NCBI GenBank assembly: GCA_020160875.1 | Contig: JAIUPE010000006.1 | Location: 1 to 64,000 of the forward strand | Origin: Pseudomonadota bacterium | Lineage (GTDB): Bacteria > Pseudomonadota > Alphaproteobacteria > Rhodospirillales > Rhodospirillaceae | Direction of reading: 5' to 3' | Length of the DNA: 64,000 nt | Shown: positions 55,064 through 63,098 of the stretch, in pieces | How positions within the stretch are numbered: the stretch's first letter is position 1 | Layout of the letters: each line of letters opens with the position of its first letter | Translations under genes and position numbers: made by a program | The notes under the pieces: model-generated | Told to the model about the DNA's origin: nothing | The model's database searches: none | The model's input: the letters and a program-made list of their open reading frames with translations, nothing else

Positions 55064-55978
55064 CTATCTCGCCCGAATCAGTGTCCCGGCTCCATGCGGA
55101 GTGAACAGCTCCAGCAGCACCGCGTGCGGCACGCGGCCGTCCACGATCACCGCCGCTTCCACGCCCTGATCCACCGCGTCGAGACATGTCTCGACCTTGG
55201 GAATCATGCCGCCGGAAATAGTCCCCGACTGGATGAGTGTCTTGGCCCGCTCCACGGTCATTTCCTTGATCAGCCGTCCGGTGTCGTCGAGCACGCCGGC
55301 GATGTCGGTCAGCATCAACAGGCGCGTCGCGCCCGCCGCCGCGGCAATTGCGCCTGCTGCCGTATCGGCATTGATGTTGAAGGTCTCGCCGTTCGGCCCC
55401 ACGCCAATCGGGGCAATGACGGGGATGATGTCCGATTCTTCAAACGTGTCGAGGATGTGCGGATTGATCTCCGACGGCTCGCCGACAAAGCCGAGGTCGA
55501 GGATTTTCTCGATATTCGAGCCCGGATCCTTCTTCGAGCGGCGCAGCTTGCGCGCCTTGATCAGGTTCCCATCCTTGCCCGACATGCCGACCGCGAAGCC
55601 GCCGGCCTTGTTGATGGCCGTGACGATCGCTTTATTGATCGAACCGCACAGCACCATCTCCACGATTTCCACCGTCGCGGCGTCGGTGACGCGCAAGCCG
55701 TCGATGAAAGAACTCTGGATGCGCAGACGGTCCAGCATGGCCCCGATCTGAGGCCCGCCGCCGTGCACGACGATGGGATTGATGCCGACTTGTTTCAGGA
55801 GAACCACGTCGCTGGCGAATCGCGCCGCGGTGGTCTCGTCGCCCATGGCGTGGCCGCCGTACTTTACGACGACGGTTTCGCCCGAATGCTCGCGCATGAA
55901 CGGCAGCGCTTCCGCGAGGATGCCGGCTTTCTCCAGCCAGATCTCATGGTCGGCGTTGGGATTGCGTTCTACGGTCAT
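55064..55978 (-). CDS. argB: Acetylglutamate kinase
   Basis: The 304-residue amino-acid-kinase-fold enzyme phosphorylates N-acetylglutamate in arginine synthesis. [13 protein letters not shown] (Lys and Gly-rich loop), [19 protein letters not shown] and [14 protein letters not shown] are signatures. [20 protein letters not shown] lies near the ATP site. Length is usual for the arginine-sensitive type. It lies 70 bases downstream of engB. Confidence 0.96.
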   Translation of the reverse strand: MTVERNPNADHEIWLEKAGILAEALPFMREHSGETVVVKYGGHAMGDETTAARFASDVVLLKQVGINPIVVHGGGPQIGAMLDRLRIQSSFIDGLRVTDAATVEIVEMVLCGSINKAIVTAINKAGGFAVGMSGKDGNLIKARKLRRSKKDPGSNIEKILDLGFVGEPSEINPHILDTFEESDIIPVIAPIGVGPNGETFNINADTAAGAIAAAAGATRLLMLTDIAGVLDDTGRLIKEMTVERAKTLIQSGTISGGMIPKVETCLDAVDQGVEAAVIVDGRVPHAVLLELFTPHGAGTLIRAR

Positions 55979-56048
55979 GGCCCTCGAAGTGAGCTACGCG
56001 TTGATGTTTTCTCAACTACCGCATAAGGCCAACCGGCCCTCAGCGCAA

Positions 56049-56702
56049 CTATCCTGGTAAAGCGAGTTCGGTCAGGGCCGCGCGCACCTCGGCGATGCCG
56101 AACCCGTCCGACGAACTGGTCACGAGAATCTGCGGATGCGCGGCCACATGTTCGGCCAGCTCTTTCTGGATCGCGGCCTTGGTCTGGGCGAGTGGCCCCG
56201 GCTTCACCTTGTCCGCCTTGGTCATGATGATCTGATAGTTGACCGCCGAGTCGTCCATCAACTTCATGATCTCCCTGTCGGTGTCTTTCAGGCCGTGGCG
56301 GGAATCGATCAGCACCAGGGCCCGGCGCAAGGTCGGCCGACCCTTTAGATATTTTCGGATGAAGTCGGTCCAGACCTCGACCTTGTCTTTAGGGGCTTGG
56401 GCATAACCGTAGCCGGGAAGGTCGGTGATCGTCAGGCGCCGCCCCAAGTCGAAGAAGTTGATCTCCTGGGTGCGCCCTGGCGTGACCGAGGTGCGGGCCA
56501 GGTCTTTGCGGTTGGTCAGCGCATTGATCAGACTTGATTTGCCGACATTGGAACGTCCGGCGAATGTGATCTCCGGCACATCGGCATCCGGCATTTGGGC
56601 AAGTTCCAGCACACCCAGCATGAAATCGCACTGCTGGGCGAACAACCGGCGGCCGGTCTCGATGACCGCCGGATCGAAGCGCGGGTTCAGGTCCTCTGGC
56701 AC
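56049..56702 (-). CDS. engB: Ribosome biogenesis GTPase EngB (YihA/YsxC)
   Basis: The 217-residue GTPase needed for large-subunit assembly shows G1 GRSNVGKSS (49-57), G3 DLPGYG in LTITDLPGYGYAQAPK and G4 TKAD in IIMTKADKVK. The start GTG 56702 shares one base with the yidC stop (TAGTG), so the genes are coupled. Confidence 0.95.
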   Translation of the reverse strand: MPEDLNPRFDPAVIETGRRLFAQQCDFMLGVLELAQMPDADVPEITFAGRSNVGKSSLINALTNRKDLARTSVTPGRTQEINFFDLGRRLTITDLPGYGYAQAPKDKVEVWTDFIRKYLKGRPTLRRALVLIDSRHGLKDTDREIMKLMDDSAVNYQIIMTKADKVKPGPLAQTKAAIQKELAEHVAAHPQILVTSSSDGFGIAEVRAALTELALPG

Positions 56703-58459
56703 TAGGATTTCTTAGCCGGAGGAGTCGCCGGTTCGCTGCGCAGCAGGATCGACTGCTGCAGGATGCCGAGCAAGTTGCTCCACGCCCAGTAGATGACGAG
56801 GCCGGCCGGGAACGTGCCCATCATGAAGGTGAAGATCACCGGCAGGAACATCATCACCTTGGCCTGCGCGGGATCGGCCGGCTGCGGCGCGAGTTTCTGC
56901 TGCAGGAACATCGTTACGCCCATGATGATCGGCCAGATGCCGATGTTCAGGAAGTGCAGGAACGACGGGATGTCCCAGTGTACGAAGCCGAACAGCCAAA
57001 GCAGGCCGGTCGGGTCGGGCGCCGACAGATCGTGAATCCAGCCGTAGAACGGCGCGTGACGCATTTCGATGGTCACGAACAGCACCTTGTACAGCGCGAA
57101 GAAGATCGGGATTTGGAGCAAGATGGGAAGGCAGCCCGACAAGGGATTCGCCTTCTCGCGCTTATACAGCGCCATCAGCTCCTCATTCATCTTCACGCGG
57201 TCGTTCGAATATCTTTCCTGCAACTTCTTCATCTCCGGCTGCAGGCGCTTCATGTTGTTCATCGCCTTGAACTGCTTGTTGGCGATCGGGAACATCAGAA
57301 GGCGCAGGAAGGTCGAGAAGGCGATGATCGCCAGGCCGAAGTTGCCCAGAAGGCCGTGCAGCCAGCGCAGCGCGTAGAAGAACGGTTTGGTCAGGAAGTA
57401 GAACCAGCCGAAGTCGATGGCGAGATCGAACTGCGTCAGGCCCGGGTCGGTCGCGATGCGGTCCAGGAGTTCGAGTTCCTTGGCGCCCGCGAACACATAG
57501 GCGTTCACGCTCTTTTCTTCGCCCGGCGCGAGCGACAACGGCTCGCCGCGCAAGTCCGTCTGATAACGGTCGCGGCCATTCGGCGCCGTATGCGTCATGC
57601 TCGCCGCGACCTTCATCTTCTGGTCGAAACCGACGGCCGCCAGCCAGTATTTGTCCGTGATGCCGATCCAGCCGCCGGTGGATTCGGCCACTGTCTGCGG
57701 ACCGTCTTCGACGAGATCCTTGTATTTGGGTTGCAGCAACGTGGTGCCGTTGAATACGCCGATGGGGCCTTCATGGAGGATGAAGAAGCCCGCGAGCTGC
57801 GGCGTATCGACGCGCGCGATCAGCGCGTAGGGATAGATCGTGACAGGGCGGTCGCTGGTGTTGGTTACCGTCTGCTCGACGCGGAACAGATATTCCTTGT
57901 CGGCGCGGTAAGTGCGGCGGAACACGAGACCTTCGCCGTTGTCGTAGGTGATGGTCACCGGCGTCGTATCGGTCAAAACGGCATTCGGGTCTTCAGCCGT
58001 CCATAGACTGCCGGCGCCCGGAAGCTTCAGCGCGGTATCCGATGCGATCCAGCCGAACTCGGCGTAATACGGCTTCGGCGAATTCGAAGGCGTCAGCAAC
58101 GTGATCGCGGGGCTGTTCGGGTCGGTGGTTTCACGAAAACGGGTCAGCTGGATATCGTCGACGCGCCCCCCGGCGAGCGAGAGCGAGCCTTGCACGTAGC
58201 TGGTCGCGATCTTGAGGCGCGGGGCGTCGGCTTCCGGCGCGGCGGCCGGCGGCGCAGCCACCGGCTGACCCTCGGGTGAAGGCGCGGCGACGGGCGCGGA
58301 TGGGCCGTTGGTGCCCACCGCCGGCGGTGCGGCCGCCGGCGGTGCGGCTTCGGTGACTTCGGCCGGCGGCGGCATCAGCTTCGGCGCGAAATACAACTCC
58401 CAGCCAAGCAGGATCACCATCGAGACGGCTGCGGCGATAATCAGATTACGTTGATCCAT
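56702..58459 (-). CDS. yidC: Membrane protein insertase YidC
   Basis: The 585-residue insertase has an N-terminal membrane helix (NLIIAAAVSMVILLGWELYF), a Pro/Ala-rich spacer, the large periplasmic domain (about 85-360) and the conserved five-helix core (FYALRWLHGLLGNFGLAIIA; GCLPILLQIPIFFALYKVLF; TFMMGTFPAGLVIYWAWSNL). The periplasmic domain is the Gram-negative type. It follows yidD by 18 bases in the rpmH-rnpA-yidD-yidC block. Confidence 0.96.
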   Translation of the reverse strand: MDQRNLIIAAAVSMVILLGWELYFAPKLMPPPAEVTEAAPPAAAPPAVGTNGPSAPVAAPSPEGQPVAAPPAAAPEADAPRLKIATSYVQGSLSLAGGRVDDIQLTRFRETTDPNSPAITLLTPSNSPKPYYAEFGWIASDTALKLPGAGSLWTAEDPNAVLTDTTPVTITYDNGEGLVFRRTYRADKEYLFRVEQTVTNTSDRPVTIYPYALIARVDTPQLAGFFILHEGPIGVFNGTTLLQPKYKDLVEDGPQTVAESTGGWIGITDKYWLAAVGFDQKMKVAASMTHTAPNGRDRYQTDLRGEPLSLAPGEEKSVNAYVFAGAKELELLDRIATDPGLTQFDLAIDFGWFYFLTKPFFYALRWLHGLLGNFGLAIIAFSTFLRLLMFPIANKQFKAMNNMKRLQPEMKKLQERYSNDRVKMNEELMALYKREKANPLSGCLPILLQIPIFFALYKVLFVTIEMRHAPFYGWIHDLSAPDPTGLLWLFGFVHWDIPSFLHFLNIGIWPIIMGVTMFLQQKLAPQPADPAQAKVMMFLPVIFTFMMGTFPAGLVIYWAWSNLLGILQQSILLRSEPATPPAKKS

Positions 58460-58477
58460 AGGCGCGTCAGATCCTGC

Positions 58478-58717
58478 TTACGAAGGGGGAGGTGTGGGGA
58501 CGGGATCGAAACCCGATCCGCCCCAGGGATGGCAACGAAGAAGCCGCTTGGCCGCGAGGACGGTGCCTTTTCCGGCCCCATGCGCGCCGATCGCCTCACA
58601 GGCGTATTCGGAGCAGCTCGGATGGAAACGGCAGCGGGGCCCCAGGAGCGGCGACACGGTGAGTTGATAAACGCGAATCGAGCCGCGCAGCAAATGACGA
58701 AGTGCTGAAGATGTCAT
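58478..58717 (-). CDS. yidD: Membrane protein insertion efficiency factor YidD
   Basis: From ATG 58717 the product has 79 residues. [20 protein letters not shown] and [20 protein letters not shown] are the family core with three conserved Cys, and [16 protein letters not shown] is the end motif. It overlaps the rnpA stop by 4 bases. YidD assists YidC. Confidence 0.94.
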   Translation of the reverse strand: MTSSALRHLLRGSIRVYQLTVSPLLGPRCRFHPSCSEYACEAIGAHGAGKGTVLAAKRLLRCHPWGGSGFDPVPTPPPS

Positions 58718-59154
58718 GCGCGCGGTTCTCGGTTGCGTGGCTGCGCGATTTTCTTGAATGCGGCGCGCAGATCCTTCTCCATCGCGGCGAAGTCGTGGGT
58801 CAGTGTATCGGTCCGGCCGATGAGCACGTAATCGAACGCGGAATTCGCCTCTCCGATCAGGCGATCGGTCAGGGCGCGTAGACGCCGCTTCGCGCGATTC
58901 CGCGCAACGGCATTGCCGACCTTCCGGCTGCAAGTGAATCCCACATGGATAGGAGAAGCGTGATCGTCAACGCTGCCCCTCTTAATGTCACGCGGCGCGG
59001 CCTGAAGGATAAAGGCGGGTGTGACTCGCTTGAGGCCGGAACTTCCGATCCTCAGGAAATCAGGGCGGCGCTCAAGGGACACCCATTGCCGGCCACGGCG
59101 CACTTCAATGTCTGAAGCTTGGCGTGCTGGTCCAATGGCTGTGTCCCGAGACAT
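58714..59154 (-). CDS. rnpA: Ribonuclease P protein component
   Basis: The 146-residue basic protein assists the RNase P RNA in tRNA 5' processing. The signature lies in [20 protein letters not shown], preceded by [13 protein letters not shown] 59154 has AGGTGGAG before it. The usual family start corresponds to [13 protein letters not shown], so GTG 59103 or 59082 could be used and the first 17-24 residues may be an extension. It overlaps yidD by 4 bases. Confidence 0.9.
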   Translation of the reverse strand: MSRDTAIGPARQASDIEVRRGRQWVSLERRPDFLRIGSSGLKRVTPAFILQAAPRDIKRGSVDDHASPIHVGFTCSRKVGNAVARNRAKRRLRALTDRLIGEANSAFDYVLIGRTDTLTHDFAAMEKDLRAAFKKIAQPRNREPRA

Positions 59155-59216
59155 AGCTCCACCTGTGTGGGGCGCCTCCGGCTCCGGGAAGGAGCGGTCG
59201 GACTTAAGCCGCCAAA

Positions 59217-59351
59217 TTACGCCGAGAGGCGCTTGCGGCCCTTGGCGCGGCGGTTCGCGAGCACTTTGCGGCCACCGACCGTTTCCATGCGGGTACGGAA
59301 ACCATGGCGGCGCTTGCGCACGAGTTTGCTGGGCTGATAGGTGCGTTTCAC
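59217..59351 (-). CDS. rpmH: 50S ribosomal protein L34
   Basis: The 44-residue protein (GTG start at 59351, TAA at 59217) reads [20 protein letters not shown], continuing [20 protein letters not shown] and ending RLSA. This is L34 over its whole length. GGAG lies 8 bases upstream of the GTG. It is the first gene of rpmH-rnpA-yidD-yidC-engB. A strong promoter and a terminator-like hairpin lie directly upstream. Confidence 0.97.
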   Translation of the reverse strand: MKRTYQPSKLVRKRRHGFRTRMETVGGRKVLANRRAKGRKRLSA

Positions 59352-59370
59352 GTCACCAACTCCGGTTCGT

Positions 59371-59399
59371 CAAAAAAGAAAGGGCCCGGCGGACCGGGC
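59371..59399 (-). terminator. Terminator-like hairpin in the rpmH leader (possible attenuator)
   Basis: On the minus strand GCCCGG (59394-59399), loop TCCG, CCGGGC (59384-59389), then CCTTTCTTTTTTG. It is a complete intrinsic-terminator shape pointing toward rpmH and ending about 20 bases before its GTG start. Confidence 0.8.
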
Positions 59400-59413
59400 T
59401 CAATTGCGGGCGG

Positions 59414-59443
59414 TGTATAGCGGCCCCCGGGCGGCCAAGTCAA
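59414..59443 (-). promoter_or_regulatory. Strong promoter of the rpmH operon
   Basis: On the minus strand TTGACT (complement of 59438-59443), 18 bases, TATACA (complement of 59414-59419). Both boxes match the sigma-70 consensus well. Transcription would start near 59407, so the terminator-like hairpin at 59371-59399 begins within the first ten or so bases of the mRNA. Confidence 0.8.
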
Positions 59444-59657
59444 TGGCAAGGACCCCTTATTTTTCAACTATTTCACCCCCTTGGGACGCGCCGGACCGGC
59501 CAAAACCTCGGATTCCCAGGGCCTTGGCCGGGACTCGGCGCCCCGTAAGGGGCCCGCAAAGGCCGCTGCCGGGTTCTCGGGAAGCTCTAAAGGTGTGCTA
59601 GGACAGGCCTTCGCGGCTGGCCCCATTAAGGGGGCGCAGCCCGAAGCGGGAGAATCG
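59444..59657. other. GC-rich spacer without a recognised gene
   Basis: The stretch between the rpmH promoter and the histidine kinase ATG is open in the kinase frame from 59481, but the 59 residues it would encode (Gly/Ala/Lys-rich) do not resemble a domain. It has two similar small stems, GCCCC GTAA GGGGC (59540-59553) and GCCCC ATTAAG GGGGC (59620-59635). The kinase promoter should be here but is not evident. Confidence 0.5.
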
Positions 59658-61109
59658 ATGGCCCCGGCGGACCGTAGGCAGATCAGACTGGAAGAGAGCG
59701 AAGCCGACCTCGCTCGGGTCCGGCGCGCCCGGGACGCCGCCCTGCCGGCGCCGCCCAAGCGCACCTCCAGCCTGTCGGCGCGCCTTCTGATCCTGACCAT
59801 CGCCTTTGTCATGTTCGCCCAGGCGGCCGTGCTCGCGCCGATGATGAGCCGAGCGCGCATCGCCTACCTCAATCAGAAGCTGGAACAAGCGCACCTGGTC
59901 CTGGTCGCCCTCGAAGTCGCGACCCGCGAGATCGACCCTCTGCTGCGCGATACCTTGTTGTTTCAAAGCGGCATGTTCGGGATGACCATTTTCCGCCCCG
60001 GCCAGGCGCCGCGCACGTTGGGTCCCAGCATCCCGACCGTGCTGCCGCACGTCTACGATCTGCGCGGCGAGAATTATTGGGAATCGATTTTCAACGCGTT
60101 CAGCATGATGGCGCGTTCGGGCGAGGTGCCCGTCGCCGTCACCGGCTACTCCCTGCGCGATCCGCAAGTGCTCGTCGAAGTGTATCTCGACGAATCGCCG
60201 CTCCGCACCCAGATGTACAATTACGGGCGCCGTATTTTGTTCATCGGTTTCATTGTCTCGGTCATCGCCGCCGCCGCGGTTTACGTCAGTCTGCAATGGC
60301 TGGCCGTGCATCCGTTGCGCCGTCTCACAGAAGCCATCACGTCGTTCCAGCAAGCGCCGGAGGATCCCGCGCGCATCATCGAGCCGTCCGATCGCAGAGA
60401 CGAAGTGGGGGTCGCCGAGAAAGCCTTGGCCGCCATGCAGCGGGAATTGCGCCAGGCGCTCCTCGAAAAGGAGCGTCTCGCCGGGGTCGGCACGGCGGTG
60501 ACGAAGATCTCGCACGACCTTCGCAATATCCTTGCGACCGCCACCCTGGAGCTGGATGGTCTCGAGGCCGCGCCCGATCCCGAGGTGCGGCGCATGACGG
60601 CGAGCATGATGAAGGCCGTCGATCGCGCCGTGCAACTCTCCACAACGACCATGAGTTTCGCCAAGCAAGGCTTGCCCGACGTGCACAAGCGGACCTTGAA
60701 CAGTACGGCGTTCCTTCAGGACGTTGCGCGCGGACTGAAAAAAGTTTGTAACGGATGCGAGCTGCGCGTGACGGGTGAAGACGTCGTCTTCCCGGCCGAT
60801 CCCGAACTGCTGATGCGCGTGGCCGACAATCTCGTGCGCAATGCCGCGCAGGCGGGCGCGACGGTCGTGACGCTTGAAAGTGACCGGGAGGCGGATCAAG
60901 CGGTGATTCGCGTCGCCGACAATGGCCCCGGTCTTCCCAAACGCACCTTGGAGAATCTATTTGTGCCTTTCGCGGGCTCTACCCGTACCGGCGGCGCCGG
61001 GTTAGGTCTTCCCATCGCCCGCGAGCTGATCCGCGTGCAGGGTGGCGATCTGGAGCTCGCGTCCACCTCCAGCGCCGGCACCACCTTCGTGATCCGGTTA
61101 CCTCTGTAA
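59658..61109 (+). CDS. Membrane sensor histidine kinase
   Basis: From ATG 59658 (GGGAG 7 bases upstream) the product has 483 residues. Two membrane helices (LLILTIAFVMFAQAAVLAPM near 42-61; FIGFIVSVIAAAAVYVSLQW near 198-217) enclose a periplasmic sensor of about 135 residues. Then come HAMP (HPLRRLTEAITSFQQAPEDP), HisKA-like His286 in KISHDLRNILAT and HATPase (NLVRNAAQAG, GGAGLGLPIARELI). No response regulator gene is adjacent, so the partner is elsewhere. The signal is unknown. Confidence 0.9.
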   Translation: MAPADRRQIRLEESEADLARVRRARDAALPAPPKRTSSLSARLLILTIAFVMFAQAAVLAPMMSRARIAYLNQKLEQAHLVLVALEVATREIDPLLRDTLLFQSGMFGMTIFRPGQAPRTLGPSIPTVLPHVYDLRGENYWESIFNAFSMMARSGEVPVAVTGYSLRDPQVLVEVYLDESPLRTQMYNYGRRILFIGFIVSVIAAAAVYVSLQWLAVHPLRRLTEAITSFQQAPEDPARIIEPSDRRDEVGVAEKALAAMQRELRQALLEKERLAGVGTAVTKISHDLRNILATATLELDGLEAAPDPEVRRMTASMMKAVDRAVQLSTTTMSFAKQGLPDVHKRTLNSTAFLQDVARGLKKVCNGCELRVTGEDVVFPADPELLMRVADNLVRNAAQAGATVVTLESDREADQAVIRVADNGPGLPKRTLENLFVPFAGSTRTGGAGLGLPIARELIRVQGGDLELASTSSAGTTFVIRLPL

Positions 61110-61135
61110 GTCTAAAGTGAGTCTTTAAAGTGACG

Positions 61136-61213
61136 ATGTCTGAGGCGGCTGGAGTGTTCGTGCTACTCGCGGCCATCGGGGCCGTATTGTGGTATTACCG
61201 CTCCCGCAAATAA
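61136..61213 (+). CDS. 25-residue single-helix membrane peptide (candidate)
   Basis: ATG 61136 to TAA 61213 encodes MSEAAGVFVLLAAIGAVLWY followed by YRSRK. It has one transmembrane helix, an acidic N terminus and a basic C terminus, an architecture seen in real small bacterial membrane proteins. It lies 26 bases after the histidine kinase and 98 bases before panB. The ribosome site (TAAAG) is weak. It could modulate the kinase; this is inference from position. Confidence 0.5.
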   Translation: MSEAAGVFVLLAAIGAVLWYYRSRK

Positions 61214-61311
61214 GGCGCGATCCTGAAAAGGGCGCGCGGTTTCCGGATACGATCGCGACCCTTATAAAAGTTTCGAAAATAGAGTAGAGAGCGTGCCATG
61301 AGGGCCAACGC

Positions 61312-62217
61312 ATGAGCACGATTCCACAGCCTCCGAAGCGTGAGGGCGGTACGCCCATCACCAAGCGGTTGACGCCGCGCGATATCCAAACGCGCAAGAA
61401 CGCCGACCCCATCGTCTGCATCACGGCGCACAGCGCGCCGATGGCGGGCTTCATGGATCCGCATGTCGACCTTCTCCTGGTCGGCGACAGCTTGGGCATG
61501 ATGGTCTACGGCCTCGATACGACCGTCGGCGTTACGCTCGACATCATGATCGCGCATGGCAAAGCGGTCGTGCGCGGCAGCTCCAAGGCCTGCGTTATCG
61601 TTGATCTTCCGTTCGGCGCCTATCAGGCGTCGCCCGTCGACGCCTTCAAGGCGGCCGCCCGCGTGATGTCGGAAACCGGCTGCGCCGGCGTGAAGCTCGA
61701 AGGCGGCGCCGTCATGGCGCCCACCGTTGAATACCTCGTCTCGCGCGGCATTCCGGTCATGGGCCACATCGGGCTGACGCCGCAATCGGTCAACGTGCTC
61801 GGCGGATTTCGCGTGCAAGGCAAGACCAGCGAAGACGCAAAGAAACTTATCGCCGACGCGAAATTGCTGGCCGATGCCGGCGCTTTCAGCATCGTCGTTG
61901 AAGGCACCGTTGAAACCGTCGCGCGCGAGATCACCAAAGCCTGCGCCGCCCCGACGATCGGTATCGGCGCGTCCGCCGGCTGTGACGGTCAAGTGATCGT
62001 GGCGGAAGATATCCTTGGTCTCTACAGCGCCTTTATGCCGAAATTCGCCAAGCGTTACGCGCAGCTTGGGGACGAAGTCTCGAAGGCCGTGGCGAGCTAT
62101 GCCGCCGATGTGCGCGCGCGCCGTTTTCCCGCGCCCGAGAACACCTACGGCGCCGGTCCCGCGAAACCGCCCGCGAAACCGGGCGCTAAACCCACAAAGA
62201 CATCGAAGAAGCGCTGA
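61312..62217 (+). CDS. panB: 3-methyl-2-oxobutanoate hydroxymethyltransferase
   Basis: The 301-residue TIM-barrel enzyme adds a hydroxymethyl group to 2-oxoisovalerate, the first step to pantothenate. [32 protein letters not shown] and [14 protein letters not shown] are signatures, with metal Asp in VGDS. A basic Pro/Lys tail ([16 protein letters not shown]) extends the C terminus. panC follows after 5 bases. Confidence 0.96.
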   Translation: MSTIPQPPKREGGTPITKRLTPRDIQTRKNADPIVCITAHSAPMAGFMDPHVDLLLVGDSLGMMVYGLDTTVGVTLDIMIAHGKAVVRGSSKACVIVDLPFGAYQASPVDAFKAAARVMSETGCAGVKLEGGAVMAPTVEYLVSRGIPVMGHIGLTPQSVNVLGGFRVQGKTSEDAKKLIADAKLLADAGAFSIVVEGTVETVAREITKACAAPTIGIGASAGCDGQVIVAEDILGLYSAFMPKFAKRYAQLGDEVSKAVASYAADVRARRFPAPENTYGAGPAKPPAKPGAKPTKTSKKR

Positions 62218-62222
62218 TCCCA

Positions 62223-63089
62223 ATGGCCGCAGCCAATGTAAGTCTCGTCACGGTCCGTGACGTGGAGAGTTTGCGCCGCCGTATCCAGGGCTGGCGCCGC
62301 GAAGGTCATACCGTCGCGCTGGTGCCGACCATGGGCGCGCTGCACAAGGGACATATCACGCTCATGGAGCGGGCGAAGAAGATGGCCGACCGGGTGGTCG
62401 CCACGATCTTCGTCAATCCGAAGCAATTTGGACCGAATGAGGATCTTTCCTCCTACCCGCGGCGCGAGACCGAGGACTTCGAGATGCTGAATGCCGCCGG
62501 CGTGCATCTTCTGTTCGCGCCGGATGTGTCGGTCATGTATCCGGCGAGCTTCGCCACCAGCGTCCAGATCGGCGGGATTGGCGAGCAGTTGGACGGGGCG
62601 CATCGCCCCGGTCACTTCAACGGCGTCGCGACTGTCGTGACCAAGCTTCTCCTGCAGGCGCTGCCCGATATCGCGCTGTTCGGCGAGAAGGATTACCAGC
62701 AACTCGCGGTCATTCGCCGTCTGGTGGCCGATCTCAACATCCCGGTCGATATCATCGGCGTCGAGACGGTGCGCGAGCCCGACGGCCTCGCGCTGTCGTC
62801 GCGCAATGCCTATCTGACGGCCGATGAACGCGCCAAAGCGCCCGCCTTGAACGCCGCGATTGCGACGGCCGCGCGGGCCATCGCGAAAGGCGAGAGTATT
62901 GCCGACGCGACCGCGGCGGCGCGCGCGCAGATTCTCGCCGCGGGTTTCGCCAAGGTGGATTATATCGAGGCGCGCCATGCCGAGACGCTTGCCCCGCTCG
63001 GCTCCAACGCCGAACCGGGCCGTATCCTCGCGGCCGCGCATCTGGGCCGCGCGCGCCTCATCGACAACGTCGCGATCCCGAAGGCTTAA
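62223..63089 (+). CDS. panC: Pantothenate synthetase
   Basis: The 288-residue enzyme joins pantoate and beta-alanine with ATP. The HIGH-like motif lies in VPTMGALHKGHITLMERAKK; FVNPKQFGPNEDLSSYPR and FGEKDYQQLAVIRRLV are further signatures, with LALSSRNAYLT as the KMSKS-equivalent. It forms an operon with panB. Confidence 0.96.
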   Translation: MAAANVSLVTVRDVESLRRRIQGWRREGHTVALVPTMGALHKGHITLMERAKKMADRVVATIFVNPKQFGPNEDLSSYPRRETEDFEMLNAAGVHLLFAPDVSVMYPASFATSVQIGGIGEQLDGAHRPGHFNGVATVVTKLLLQALPDIALFGEKDYQQLAVIRRLVADLNIPVDIIGVETVREPDGLALSSRNAYLTADERAKAPALNAAIATAARAIAKGESIADATAAARAQILAAGFAKVDYIEARHAETLAPLGSNAEPGRILAAAHLGRARLIDNVAIPKA

Positions 63090-63098
63090 GGGCAGACT

